Positions 24,563-33,140 of a stretch of DNA of 64,000 bases are shown piece by piece. The first letter of the stretch is position 1; every line of letters starts with the position of its first letter. The notes under the pieces are model-generated. The model saw nothing but the letters and a program-made list of their open reading frames with translations, was not told where the DNA came from and made no database searches. This DNA comes from RGIG3528 sp963649295 (lineage in GTDB: Bacteria; Bacillota; Clostridia; Lachnospirales; Lachnospiraceae). The position numbers were made by a program, and so were the translations under genes. The stretch lies in assembly GCA_963649295.1 (NCBI GenBank), contig CAVJHK010000002.1:1-64000 (forward strand). The letters are read 5' to 3'.

Positions 24563-27500
24563 ATGATTATAAAAAAGTACGATAAAATTGATATTAAGAC
24601 GGGTGTCGGACTTGACGAAAGCGTTCTCATAGCCGCAGAAAATCTTAAAAACGATTTTCTTAAGGTGCTGATTGTAGGTTTTGACTCGGAAAATCCCGTG
24701 CTTACCGTAAAAATTACGGCTTATGACAAAAACCTCCCGTGGGAAGCATATGTGATAAAGTGTTCGGGAAATACTCTTTATATTACGGGTGCGGACAGAC
24801 GCGGAAGTATTTACGGAATCTATAAGATCTCCGAGATGCTGGGCATTTCGCCGTGGTACTTTATGGCGGATGTGCATGTACGGGAAAAGGAAAGCTTTGA
24901 GCTTCCCGATGACTTATTTATTTCGGAGCATCCGTGCGTTCAATATCGCGGAATTTTTATAAATGACGAAGAGGAACTTGACAAATGGGTGCGCCTTCAC
25001 ATGGGAGAAGATACAATAGGCGTAAAAACCTACGAAAAGATATTTGAAATGCTTCTTCGCCTTCGCCTTAATTATATCTGGCCCGCAATGCATGTGAATT
25101 CCTTTAATATGAAAAAGGAAAACGGAATTTTGGCGGACAGGATGGGAATAGTTGTCGGAACAAGCCATTGCGATATGCTTATGAGAAGCAATAATCGCGA
25201 GTGGGCGCCGTGGTGCCGCAAAAAAAATTATACCGATGCGGAATATGATTATTCCGAGCCCGGAAGAAACAGGGAAATATTAAATGAATATTGGTCGGAA
25301 AGCGTAGAGCAGAATAAAGATCTGGAAGTGAGTTATACACTCGGAATGCGCGGTGTGCATGATTCGGGCTTCAGTGTGAAAAGTCTTATTGGGCTAAAAG
25401 GAAAAGAACTTTTAAATGCAAAAATAGATTTGCTGGAAACGGTAATAGATGCACAGGAAAAGATAATTGCGGAGAAAGTTAAGACGCCCCCCACAAAGCT
25501 TTTTATTCCCTATAAGGAGGTTTTGGAGCTTTACGATAACGGGCTTAATGTGCCGGATGACTTAACGCTTATTTGGGTAAACGATAATTATGGCTATGTG
25601 CGCCGGTATCCGAGTGATGCGGAAAAATGCCGCCCCGGCGGAAACGGAATCTATTATCACAATTCTTATTGGGCTCCGCCCGGAAATTCGTATATGTTTA
25701 TAAATACGATTCCGCTTTCGCAAACGAAGAATGAGCTCATAAAAGCTTACAACGAAGGAATTACAAAGCTTTGGGTGACGAATTTTGGGACAATCAAGCC
25801 TTTGGAAGAGGAGCTCAGCTTTTATGCCGATCTTGCATGGGAAACGGGAAACGGAAATGAGACTACGGGTGATATTGTCTTGTGGCTTAACAATTGGCTT
25901 AATTATACGTTCGGCATAGGTGTGGGAGAGGCACTCGCATCCGATTTGGCAAAATTCGACCAAGTGACCAATGTAAGAAAAATAGAGCACCTGGATTCAG
26001 ACATTTTCCCGTTATACGGCTACGGCGACGAAGGGGGAAAAAGGATTAATTTTTATCGCGCACTTTATGAAAAGGCGACAAAAATTTGGGAAAATTTGGA
26101 AGCTGACCGTAAGGACGCATTTTTCCAAATGATTCTCATGAAAATACAGGCGGCTTATTTTTCGAATGCGATGTTTTATTATGCCGACCGTTCGTTTTCG
26201 TGCAAAAAGGCAGGCAATCATGCATCCGCAACCTATAATACGATTTTGTCATTATCTTATGACAAAATGCGAAGAAAGATGCTTTATTACTATAATAATA
26301 TAATGAGTGGCGGTAAGTGGTCAGGGATTCTTACGCCCGAGGATTTTCCGCCGCCGAGAACGGCGATGTTCCCCGCGGTCTGCCCCGCATTAAAATCCGC
26401 GCCCGACCGGCTTATTGTACGCACATGGTCGGATGACGGATTATTAAGGTTTACTTGCAAAACCAAAAAATGGATCGAAATTTCAAATGCCGGCGAATCG
26501 GAAATCGGATTTAACATATATGCACCCGATTTTTTGAGAGTGTCTGAGACCGGCGGAACGGTACATTTTGAAAAAAGAATTTTTGTCGAAAATTTAAGCG
26601 ATGAGTGTAATGAAGCGGTTATCCGCATAAATTCTCCGGATACGGGCGAAGAAATAAAAATTAATGTAAGCGTGACAAAAGGAACAGACGACGACAGGAT
26701 CATTTTGGAGCATAATTGTATCAAAGAAATATCCGGTAATGTTTCTTTTATAAAGGATCTCGGACGTGATCACGGGGATTTGCTTCAATTTGACGATGAA
26801 ACAGGAAAAGTGTCATACGTGTTTAACGTATATGAGGACGGTGATTATAAGATTTTGATCCACAGATTTCCGACACTTAATTCTGTGGGAAAGATTAGAG
26901 TATGTGCAATTGTTGACGGTACTGAAACGGTGCTTTGGGCAGGAGCAACAGACGAACACATGGCAAACTGGAAAGAAAACGTCCAAAATAACGGTGAAAC
27001 GGATTTTGGGTTTGATATCTCTCTTAAAAAAGGGCAGCATGAGTTAAAACTTAATGCAATCGATAAATATTTTTCGTATTCAAGGATTTTTGTCGTAAAA
27101 AAGGATGCGGCTTTATTTAATACGGGAAGCTTAAATTACGGTGAGGATTTGCCGTATGTCCCTGATTTTGACAAAGAAGCCCAAAAAATGTACGGGGAAA
27201 TCGAGCTTAGACCACGCCGTGAAATTTTTACGACATTTAAAAATTATTCGAATGCAAATGAAGATTATGATGAATACAGAGAAGGTGAAAAGGAAGTCGA
27301 TTTAAAAAATTTTAAGCATGAATTTGAAAAGCACGTTACAGAGACTTTTGAAAATGCAAAAAATCCGCTTTCGACGGATTTTTCCGCAGGAACGGTATTT
27401 GCGGATACAAAGTACGCGTGTGTTAAAGGTGCGGTTGATTACTGCCTTATTCCCCAAAAAGGCGGTATAGGGCTTGGGGCATATGTTCGCAAAAAAAATA

Positions 27501-27820
27501 AGTATTTAACGGATGATCAGCCCGTATTAAATTTTACCTTCGAAACCAAAGAAAAATCAAAATACATGCTGTGGGTTGAACTCTTTATGTGGGGAAACGA
27601 CAGATTGAAGTTTGAAGTGACGATTGATGATGAAACGTGGGATATGCCGCATTTTATAAAGAAGCTTTGGTCATATTCTTCGGAAAATACATGGAAATGG
27701 TATCCCGTGTGCGAAAAGGAACTGGAGTGCGGCACTCACAGGCTCTCAATCAAAATCCTTGCTTCCGGCTTAAGAATCGGAAGAATTCATTTTGGGACAG
27801 GTGACATATGGAAAAATTAA
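24563..27820 (+). CDS. GH115-family alpha-glucuronidase
   Basis: A 1085-residue enzyme. The family order is seen: a small alpha/beta N-terminal domain with GADRRGSIYGIYKISEMLGISPWYFMADV, the catalytic barrel beginning VQYRGIFINDEE (about 125) with RLRLNYIWPAMHVNSF, GTSHCDMLMR, WVNDNYGYVRRYPS, GIYYHNSYWAPPGN and KLWVTNFGTIKPLEEELSFYADLAW, then a helical domain and C-terminal beta-sandwiches. GH115 enzymes remove glucuronic or 4-O-methylglucuronic acid from xylan, including internally substituted residues. No signal peptide is visible, so it probably acts on imported oligosaccharides. The ribosome site before 24563 is weak. The next gene starts before this one's stop, so they are cotranscribed. 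Confidence 0.88.
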   Translation: MIIKKYDKIDIKTGVGLDESVLIAAENLKNDFLKVLIVGFDSENPVLTVKITAYDKNLPWEAYVIKCSGNTLYITGADRRGSIYGIYKISEMLGISPWYFMADVHVREKESFELPDDLFISEHPCVQYRGIFINDEEELDKWVRLHMGEDTIGVKTYEKIFEMLLRLRLNYIWPAMHVNSFNMKKENGILADRMGIVVGTSHCDMLMRSNNREWAPWCRKKNYTDAEYDYSEPGRNREILNEYWSESVEQNKDLEVSYTLGMRGVHDSGFSVKSLIGLKGKELLNAKIDLLETVIDAQEKIIAEKVKTPPTKLFIPYKEVLELYDNGLNVPDDLTLIWVNDNYGYVRRYPSDAEKCRPGGNGIYYHNSYWAPPGNSYMFINTIPLSQTKNELIKAYNEGITKLWVTNFGTIKPLEEELSFYADLAWETGNGNETTGDIVLWLNNWLNYTFGIGVGEALASDLAKFDQVTNVRKIEHLDSDIFPLYGYGDEGGKRINFYRALYEKATKIWENLEADRKDAFFQMILMKIQAAYFSNAMFYYADRSFSCKKAGNHASATYNTILSLSYDKMRRKMLYYYNNIMSGGKWSGILTPEDFPPPRTAMFPAVCPALKSAPDRLIVRTWSDDGLLRFTCKTKKWIEISNAGESEIGFNIYAPDFLRVSETGGTVHFEKRIFVENLSDECNEAVIRINSPDTGEEIKINVSVTKGTDDDRIILEHNCIKEISGNVSFIKDLGRDHGDLLQFDDETGKVSYVFNVYEDGDYKILIHRFPTLNSVGKIRVCAIVDGTETVLWAGATDEHMANWKENVQNNGETDFGFDISLKKGQHELKLNAIDKYFSYSRIFVVKKDAALFNTGSLNYGEDLPYVPDFDKEAQKMYGEIELRPRREIFTTFKNYSNANEDYDEYREGEKEVDLKNFKHEFEKHVTETFENAKNPLSTDFSAGTVFADTKYACVKGAVDYCLIPQKGGIGLGAYVRKKNKYLTDDQPVLNFTFETKEKSKYMLWVELFMWGNDRLKFEVTIDDETWDMPHFIKKLWSYSSENTWKWYPVCEKELECGTHRLSIKILASGLRIGRIHFGTGDIWKN

Positions 27821-28470
27821 TTTACGAAAATCCGCTTTCGTGTGAATCGGATATCAAAGACTGGATACTTGAAGGAAAGGCAAAAATTTCATTTGATAAT
27901 AATAAAATGCAAATGGAAAATGAGCTTAATGCCGCACTCGGGCAAAAAGCGAATTATGTGCTTTGGTGTGACAGGGTTTTTCCGTCAGATGTCATAATAA
28001 GCTGGAAATTCAGACCGATACGGGAGCCGGGGCTTGCAATGACATTTTTTGCGGCAAGGGGGATTCACGGCACGGATATTTTTGATAAATCGTGTGCTCC
28101 CCGTAATGGCGAATATAATCTGTATCATCACGGCGACATAAATGCCTTTCATGTGTCTTATTTTAGGCGCAAAGAGCCCGACGAGCGCGCATTTCATACG
28201 TGCAACCTGCGTAAAAGCTACGGCTTTTATCTGGTTTCGCAAGGTGCCGATCCGATTCCGGACGCAAACGACTCTGCGGATTTTTATGAAATAAAAATCG
28301 TAAAAAACGATGACACAATTCAATTTTTTATAAACGATCTAAAATCCTTTGAATATCAGGATGACGGGAAAACATACGGCGCAAGGCTCGAATCCGGAAG
28401 AATAGGATTCAGGCAGCTTGCGCCGATGATAGGTGAATATTCTGACTTGAAGGTTTGGGAGATTTGTTAA
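27808..28470 (+). CDS. DUF1961 family protein, YesU-like
   Basis: A 220-residue soluble protein matching DUF1961, exemplified by B. subtilis YesU in the rhamnogalacturonan cluster. GEYNLYHHGDINAFHVSYFRR, HTCNLRKSYGFYLVSQGADPIP and LESGRIGFRQLAPMIGEYSDLKVWE are the recognisable blocks; the family adopts a concanavalin-like beta-sandwich. Its reaction is not established; sugar binding or hydrolysis is inferred. It overlaps the GH115 gene by 13 bases and faces the CE12 gene tail to tail only 15 bases away. No signal peptide. Confidence 0.8.
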   Translation: MEKLIYENPLSCESDIKDWILEGKAKISFDNNKMQMENELNAALGQKANYVLWCDRVFPSDVIISWKFRPIREPGLAMTFFAARGIHGTDIFDKSCAPRNGEYNLYHHGDINAFHVSYFRRKEPDERAFHTCNLRKSYGFYLVSQGADPIPDANDSADFYEIKIVKNDDTIQFFINDLKSFEYQDDGKTYGARLESGRIGFRQLAPMIGEYSDLKVWEIC

Positions 28471-28485
28471 TCTTTCCCGATTGTT

Positions 28486-30114
28486 TTAGGCTCTGAACTC
28501 GATTATGCGGCTTTGTGCCCCAGTGCTTTTATCCGCAAAATTTGCTTCGACATATATTTGATATACGTCGGACGAGGGAATCGTAAAGGGCATCACCGGA
28601 GAATTTTTCTTTTCGTCTGCCGTAACAGTCTTAAGCGGGAAAAACTGAAAGTCAACGGAGCCTTTTCTGTAAACGGTATAGGAAACAGCACCCTTAACAT
28701 CGTCCCAGATGAGTAAGAAGCTTGTAATGCCGTTATCCGAATGGATTTCCTGAATCGCAAAGCCTGTGGGGCGTGTTTCGTCGGTAGGCGTGGGAGTTTC
28801 CGTAGGAGCCGGCTTATCTATCTTAAAGTCTGTGGAGATTGCGGGCTTTAATTCGCGAAGCTCTTTTCTGTCGGACTTTAAAATCGCTTCCGCAACAAGC
28901 TTTGCATACATTGTTGCGCCGTATTCCTGCAGGTGAGTGTTGTCATGAACACCGTCTGCGTAAGCACCGTCGGGATAGGCATTTTTTTCCGCCCAAAGGT
29001 AAATGAATTTTGATTCTTCGCTGCCTATCGAATTCAAATAATCGACGGTCAAATTGCAAAGGTCGACATAAGGCACGTTTTCGCTTTCTGCGACCTTTAC
29101 CATTTCGTCACGGTATTTGCCGAACGAGGGGACAAAGCGGCCTTCGTGGTCATCGCAGTTCCTTCTTGCGATCGGAGTCACAAGTATAATCGTTATTCCG
29201 CGCGCACGGCAGGAAGCCACATATTTTTTGATGAAATATCCAAAATCCTCAGGTGCCACAAAGCGGTTGGGGCGTACGGCAGTTGCGTCGTTGTGTCCCC
29301 ACTGAATAAAACAGTAATCGCCCGGAGCGGAGAGCGAGAGGAGTCTGTCCCATTTGCCTTCGTTTATAAACGAGCGCGCGCTTCTCGCACCGATTGAACG
29401 GTTTTCGATATTGAAAAGCGGCGTCTCGTAGATATGATTTTGAGGATAACAAAGATCCGGCGACTGAATTTCGGGAGTTGTGAGCCCTTTGTTAAAAAAT
29501 CTGTAAAGCACCTGACCCCATCCCGTTTGCGGATAATAAAAGCGTTCATACGACTGAACGGTTGAGTCGGATGCAATATAGATGGTAGGCTTTGATTTGG
29601 GTGCTTTTTTGGGAAGCTCATTATAACCGATATCCGTAATCGTGATATCAAAGGAGCGAGCATTTTCTTTCACTGTTTCCTTTGTGGGCACAAATATTTG
29701 GATTATCGTGTCTTCTTCGACGGAGCAAAGCGTAAATTCAATTTCTTTTACGGAATTTGCGGGTACGGTATCCGAATTGATTTTTAAAATTCCGTTTGCA
29801 AGAATGCTTACGGGAAGATCATTTTCGGAATCGTTTTTTACCTTTATGCACCACTTGCCGTCGGTAAGCCCCGTGTGATATTTAAATCCGACGCCCTCGG
29901 TATAAGGGTAAATTCCGAAGCCCGTCGACTCGGTTTCTGTCCAGTTTATCGTTGTGACTTGGACATAAGAATCCGTGACACTAAAAAGCCCCGGAATATC
30001 TTTAAAGGGAACTTCCTTTATTTCAGGCTTTCTTTCTGTATAAATGCCCTTGTTCCAGCCGGCGGCGGGAGTGGGGTAAGTGATAAGTAAAGGTGTTAAT
30101 GAATCGATAAACAT
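28486..30114 (-). CDS. CE12-type SGNH acetylesterase (rhamnogalacturonan/xylan)
   Basis: A 542-residue esterase. After an N-terminal beta-sandwich (about 1-165) comes the SGNH core: IYIASDSTVQ with the catalytic serine near residue 184, GWGQVL, WGHNDA (about 272-277), and DGVHDNTHLQEYG with Asp/His near 391/394. A Fn3-like domain closes the protein (about 455-542). CE12 enzymes remove O-acetyl groups from rhamnogalacturonan or xylan fragments. The start at 30114 follows GAGG; an upstream in-frame start has no support. No signal peptide, so it is probably cytoplasmic like B. subtilis YesT. It is encoded opposite to GH115/YesU and divergent from the DUF624 pair. Confidence 0.85.
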   Translation of the reverse strand: MFIDSLTPLLITYPTPAAGWNKGIYTERKPEIKEVPFKDIPGLFSVTDSYVQVTTINWTETESTGFGIYPYTEGVGFKYHTGLTDGKWCIKVKNDSENDLPVSILANGILKINSDTVPANSVKEIEFTLCSVEEDTIIQIFVPTKETVKENARSFDITITDIGYNELPKKAPKSKPTIYIASDSTVQSYERFYYPQTGWGQVLYRFFNKGLTTPEIQSPDLCYPQNHIYETPLFNIENRSIGARSARSFINEGKWDRLLSLSAPGDYCFIQWGHNDATAVRPNRFVAPEDFGYFIKKYVASCRARGITIILVTPIARRNCDDHEGRFVPSFGKYRDEMVKVAESENVPYVDLCNLTVDYLNSIGSEESKFIYLWAEKNAYPDGAYADGVHDNTHLQEYGATMYAKLVAEAILKSDRKELRELKPAISTDFKIDKPAPTETPTPTDETRPTGFAIQEIHSDNGITSFLLIWDDVKGAVSYTVYRKGSVDFQFFPLKTVTADEKKNSPVMPFTIPSSDVYQIYVEANFADKSTGAQSRIIEFRA

Positions 30115-30198
30115 GTGTTTTCCTCTTTTCAATTTATGTTGAAAAGAGTATAACATTTAAAAAAAATCTTGGGAACAGAACATAAGAAGATTAATAAA

Positions 30199-30242
30199 TT
30201 GACACTTTTTGAAATTGATGATACTTTACCGTAAAAGTGTCA
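30199..30242. promoter_or_regulatory. Inverted repeat in the divergent CE12/DUF624 control region
   Basis: TGACACTTTT (30200-30209) and AAAAGTGTCA (30233-30242) are perfect 10-base inverted arms 23 bases apart. The left arm overlaps a TTGACA that could be a -35 for the plus strand, though its -10 is poor. A regulator-binding site is the likely use; there is no T-tract for termination. Confidence 0.4.
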
Positions 30243-30300
30243 CAAACTGACCAAAGACACGAAGCAGCTAACTTTTATAATTTAAGGAGAAAACAAATCA

Positions 30301-31004
30301 ATGGCAGGTGAATCCAAACTTTTTGATCCGGAAGGACCGTTACTTTCAAGCTTTAATACAATAAAAGATTTGATTACCTTAAATCTTATTACGATTCTTT
30401 GCTGTATTCCCGTTGTCACGTCGGCGGCGTCGCTTACGGCAATGCATTATACCTGTTTAAAAATGGTACGAAACGAAGAGGGTTATATTACCAAAACCTT
30501 TTTTAAATCTTTTAAGGAAAATTTGAAGCAGGGGATAGGCGCAAGCATCATTATGATTCTCATTGCGGCATTTCTTGCGGCCGACTTTTATGCGACGACA
30601 TTATTTACCGATTCGCCGCTATTTGTACGCTTTGCGACAACCTTCATTATACTTTTCGGCGCGGTTTATATTGTGACTCTTACATTTTTCTTCCCTGTGG
30701 AAGCAAAATTTAATGCAAAGCTTACACAAAATATCACAAATGCGTTTAAAATGGCACTTTCGCATTTTCCCATGACCCTTCTCATGATATTTTTTAATTT
30801 GCTTCCCTTTGTAATATGTTATTTTGTAAATGTTCTGTCGCCGCTTCTTTTTATTTTCGGCTTTTCGGTTCCGGCATTTTGGGATGCACTTCTTTATAAT
30901 AAGATATTTAAGAAAATGGAAGATNNNNNNNNNNAGCAAACAGTAAGCCTAAAGCCGAAGAAATGCCTGAAACTTATGATACGGAAAATACAAAAAAATT
31001 TTAA
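30301..31004 (+). CDS. DUF624 membrane protein, YesL-like (first copy, gap-interrupted)
   Basis: About 230 residues with five to six membrane segments. ESKLFDPEGPLLSSFNTIKDLITLNLIT and CIPVVTSAASLTAMHY are the DUF624/YesL hallmarks. YesL lies with the two-component system and importer in the B. subtilis rhamnogalacturonan cluster; its function is unknown. Ten Ns at 30925-30934 break the gene near its end. After the gap the frame reading ANSKPKAEEMPETYDTENTKKF and stopping at 31004 gives a plausible acidic tail; the other frame runs to 31029 with a basic tail. AAGGAG precedes the ATG. It is followed by a paralogue. Confidence 0.75.
30925..30934. other. Assembly gap (10 N)
   Basis: Placeholder gap inside the first DUF624 gene; true length and frame are unknown. 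Confidence 0.95.
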
Positions 31005-31042
31005 AGAGATAATCAAAAGAGATATTTAAAAGAGGAATAAAG

Positions 31043-31699
31043 ATGTTCGGAAATTTGTTTGATTTTGACGGGCCGGTGTTAAGAGCTTTGGAGCTCATCG
31101 CAAATCTTGTGATATTAAGCATACTTACCGTTATCTGTATGGTGCCGGTTGTGACTTTCGGACCGGCCGTAAAGGCGCTTTTTGCGGTTTCGTTAAAACT
31201 TGTGAGAGGTAGTGACGGCTATATCGTAAAGGAATATTTTAAGCAGTTTAAAACGGATTTTTTAAAAAATATTCCGTTCGGGCTTGTGACGCTTGTTATA
31301 TTTATCGTAATTATTTATAATACCTGGTTTACCGTTATAAACAGAAACGTACTTCCCGTTTTTTATATTATTGTACTTGCGCTTTTAAGCTTTTTTGTAC
31401 TTTGCACCGTACTTTGGGCGATGCCCTTAAATGCGAGATTCATAAATCCCGTATTTAAGACATATAAGCTTGCGGCGATTCTGGTTGTGACTAAGTTTGG
31501 AAAAACACTGTTGCTTCTTCTTTCGTGGTGTTTTATACCGGCATGCGTATTGTTTGTTTCGGGAAATTTTTTGCCGCTTGTATTTTTGCTTGAAACGGGA
31601 CTTTCAGCTTATTTGTGCGCAAAAACGTATGATGAGCTTTTCCGTGAATATGAGGAAAGAATAACAACGGCAGAAAAGCAAAATTCCGATTTAAATTAA
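31043..31699 (+). CDS. DUF624 membrane protein, YesL-like (second copy)
   Basis: A 218-residue paralogue of the preceding gene: FGNLFDFDGPVLRALELIANLVILSILT and CMVPVVTFGPAVKALFAVSLKLVR match its neighbour's hallmarks, followed by about four further hydrophobic segments. Tandem DUF624 genes next to carbohydrate importers are common in Firmicutes, and a role in transporter assembly or regulation is a guess. AGAGG precedes the ATG. It converges with the AraC regulator across about 48 bases. Confidence 0.8.
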   Translation: MFGNLFDFDGPVLRALELIANLVILSILTVICMVPVVTFGPAVKALFAVSLKLVRGSDGYIVKEYFKQFKTDFLKNIPFGLVTLVIFIVIIYNTWFTVINRNVLPVFYIIVLALLSFFVLCTVLWAMPLNARFINPVFKTYKLAAILVVTKFGKTLLLLLSWCFIPACVLFVSGNFLPLVFLLETGLSAYLCAKTYDELFREYEERITTAEKQNSDLN

Positions 31700-31747
31700 T
31701 ATTGTAAAATATACATGCACGGAATGTGTCTAAGCCTGAATTTAAGC

Positions 31748-32875
31748 TTATTTTGGTGCATTAAGTCTGTAATTTCTTCTGTATTCGTCGGGCGTAATTC
31801 CGAATTCCGCTTTAAATATGCTTTGGAAGTGTGACTGGCTTTTGATGCCGATTTTGAGCGCCACTTCCGAAACCGATATTTTTTCTTCACTTTGCAAAAG
31901 CTTGATTGCTTTGTCAAGCTTTTTTTCTTTTATATAATCCGAAAAATTGAGCCCCGTGTTTTTCTTAAAAAGCCTTGAAAGATAGGCATCCGTCAGGTCA
32001 AAGTGTGCGGCTGTTTCGGAAAGATTGGTGCGGCTTAGGTTTTTGTCGACATAATCAAGTATTTCCGTAATGCTTTTTTGTAATCGCGCGCTTAATTCAA
32101 CATGTGTAAAATTGTCACGGTATTTTTTTATGCTGTCGGAAAAAATATTAAGTACACCCGCAATTCCGCTGTTTTCGTACAACAGTTCTATTATGTTTCT
32201 TGAAAGATACGAAAAATTGTAATTCTGCTTGTGGAAAAAGAGCTTTAATGCCGCATAAATATCCGAAACCAGCTGCAGCATTTCGGAATAACTGTAGTAT
32301 ATTCCCGTGTCTCCGGGATTTAAAAATGCGTCCGCGGTCATGTCAAGATAATTTATTATGCTTTCATATTTTTTTTGGCACAAATCGTCATAGACGGTCA
32401 CAAGAATATTTCTGTTTATGATCTCGTGATTGTTTTCGCATTTGTGGAGAATATCGGCGGAAACGGGAGCCCTGTAGCCGAAGAGGAGACTGTATTTTAC
32501 CGCCTGAAACAAAAATACTCTTTCGGAAAAAAGCGTATTTCGTCCCAAAATGTTTTCGGAATAAAATATGTAGGAACGGCTGCCTTGTGAAAGCGTAAAA
32601 AGCGTTTGGCGAAGCGAACCTATAAAAGCCGTGGTGCTGAATGTCGCAGCATTATAATTTAAGTAGCAGCAAATCAGATTTCCCGCTTTTTCCGTAAAAT
32701 GCATTATGTAGGAAGCGGACAAAAGATTTGTGCATGCGGATAAAATTTCGTCAAGCAGCTCCGGAGAAGATATATTTCCGAGTGCATCTCTGTGTTCCAA
32801 AACTATTATTGCGTGATCGGGCTCGGAATCGGGACCGAAAAGTTCTCTTATGTGATTCTTGTTAAAAATTACCAA
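31748..32875 (-). CDS. AraC-family transcriptional regulator
   Basis: A 375-residue cytoplasmic regulator. The C-terminal 100 residues hold the double helix-turn-helix: LSETAAHFDLTDAYLSRLFKKNTGLNFSDYIKEKKLDKAIKLL, then VSEVALKIGIKSQSHFQSIFKAEFGITPDEYRR. The first 270 residues resemble none of the usual cupin sensor domains and have no membrane segment, so the signal is unknown. The gene is divergent from the long transport operon starting at 33141 and probably controls it through the 265-base region between them. Confidence 0.88.
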   Translation of the reverse strand: MVIFNKNHIRELFGPDSEPDHAIIVLEHRDALGNISSPELLDEILSACTNLLSASYIMHFTEKAGNLICCYLNYNAATFSTTAFIGSLRQTLFTLSQGSRSYIFYSENILGRNTLFSERVFLFQAVKYSLLFGYRAPVSADILHKCENNHEIINRNILVTVYDDLCQKKYESIINYLDMTADAFLNPGDTGIYYSYSEMLQLVSDIYAALKLFFHKQNYNFSYLSRNIIELLYENSGIAGVLNIFSDSIKKYRDNFTHVELSARLQKSITEILDYVDKNLSRTNLSETAAHFDLTDAYLSRLFKKNTGLNFSDYIKEKKLDKAIKLLQSEEKISVSEVALKIGIKSQSHFQSIFKAEFGITPDEYRRNYRLNAPK

Positions 32876-32928
32876 AATCGTATCTCCTTACAATAAATTT
32901 CACATTTTTTTTGTATGGACATAATTTA

Positions 32929-33017
32929 GCACAAATGTCAAAATTACACAACGATTTTATGACCGGATAATAAATTGATTATTCATGAACTGCTAAATAA
33001 CGCAAAGATGTCAAAAA
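32929..33017. promoter_or_regulatory. Direct-repeat candidate operator for the AraC regulator
   Basis: GCACAAATGTCAAAAT (32929-32944) and GCAAAGATGTCAAAAA (33002-33017) agree at 13 of 16 positions, 73 bases apart, close to seven helical turns. They lie in the divergent region between the AraC and solute-binding-protein genes. The right copy ends eight bases before the candidate -35 at 33025. Confidence 0.4.
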
Positions 33018-33024
33018 AACGCAA

Positions 33025-33053
33025 TTGTGCATAATGTACAAGTATGGTACGAT
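33025..33053 (+). promoter_or_regulatory. Candidate promoter of the solute-binding-protein operon
   Basis: TTGTGC (33025-33030), 17-base spacer, TACGAT (33048-33053). Both boxes are weak, as expected for an activator-dependent promoter. The leader would be about 80 bases. Confidence 0.4.
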
Positions 33054-33140
33054 TTTTGGGAAGTCAGAAAAAATATTCCCAAAAAATGTGTATATGAATC
33101 TTAGCTAAACAGATAAAATGCACAAACGTCCGGAGGATTT

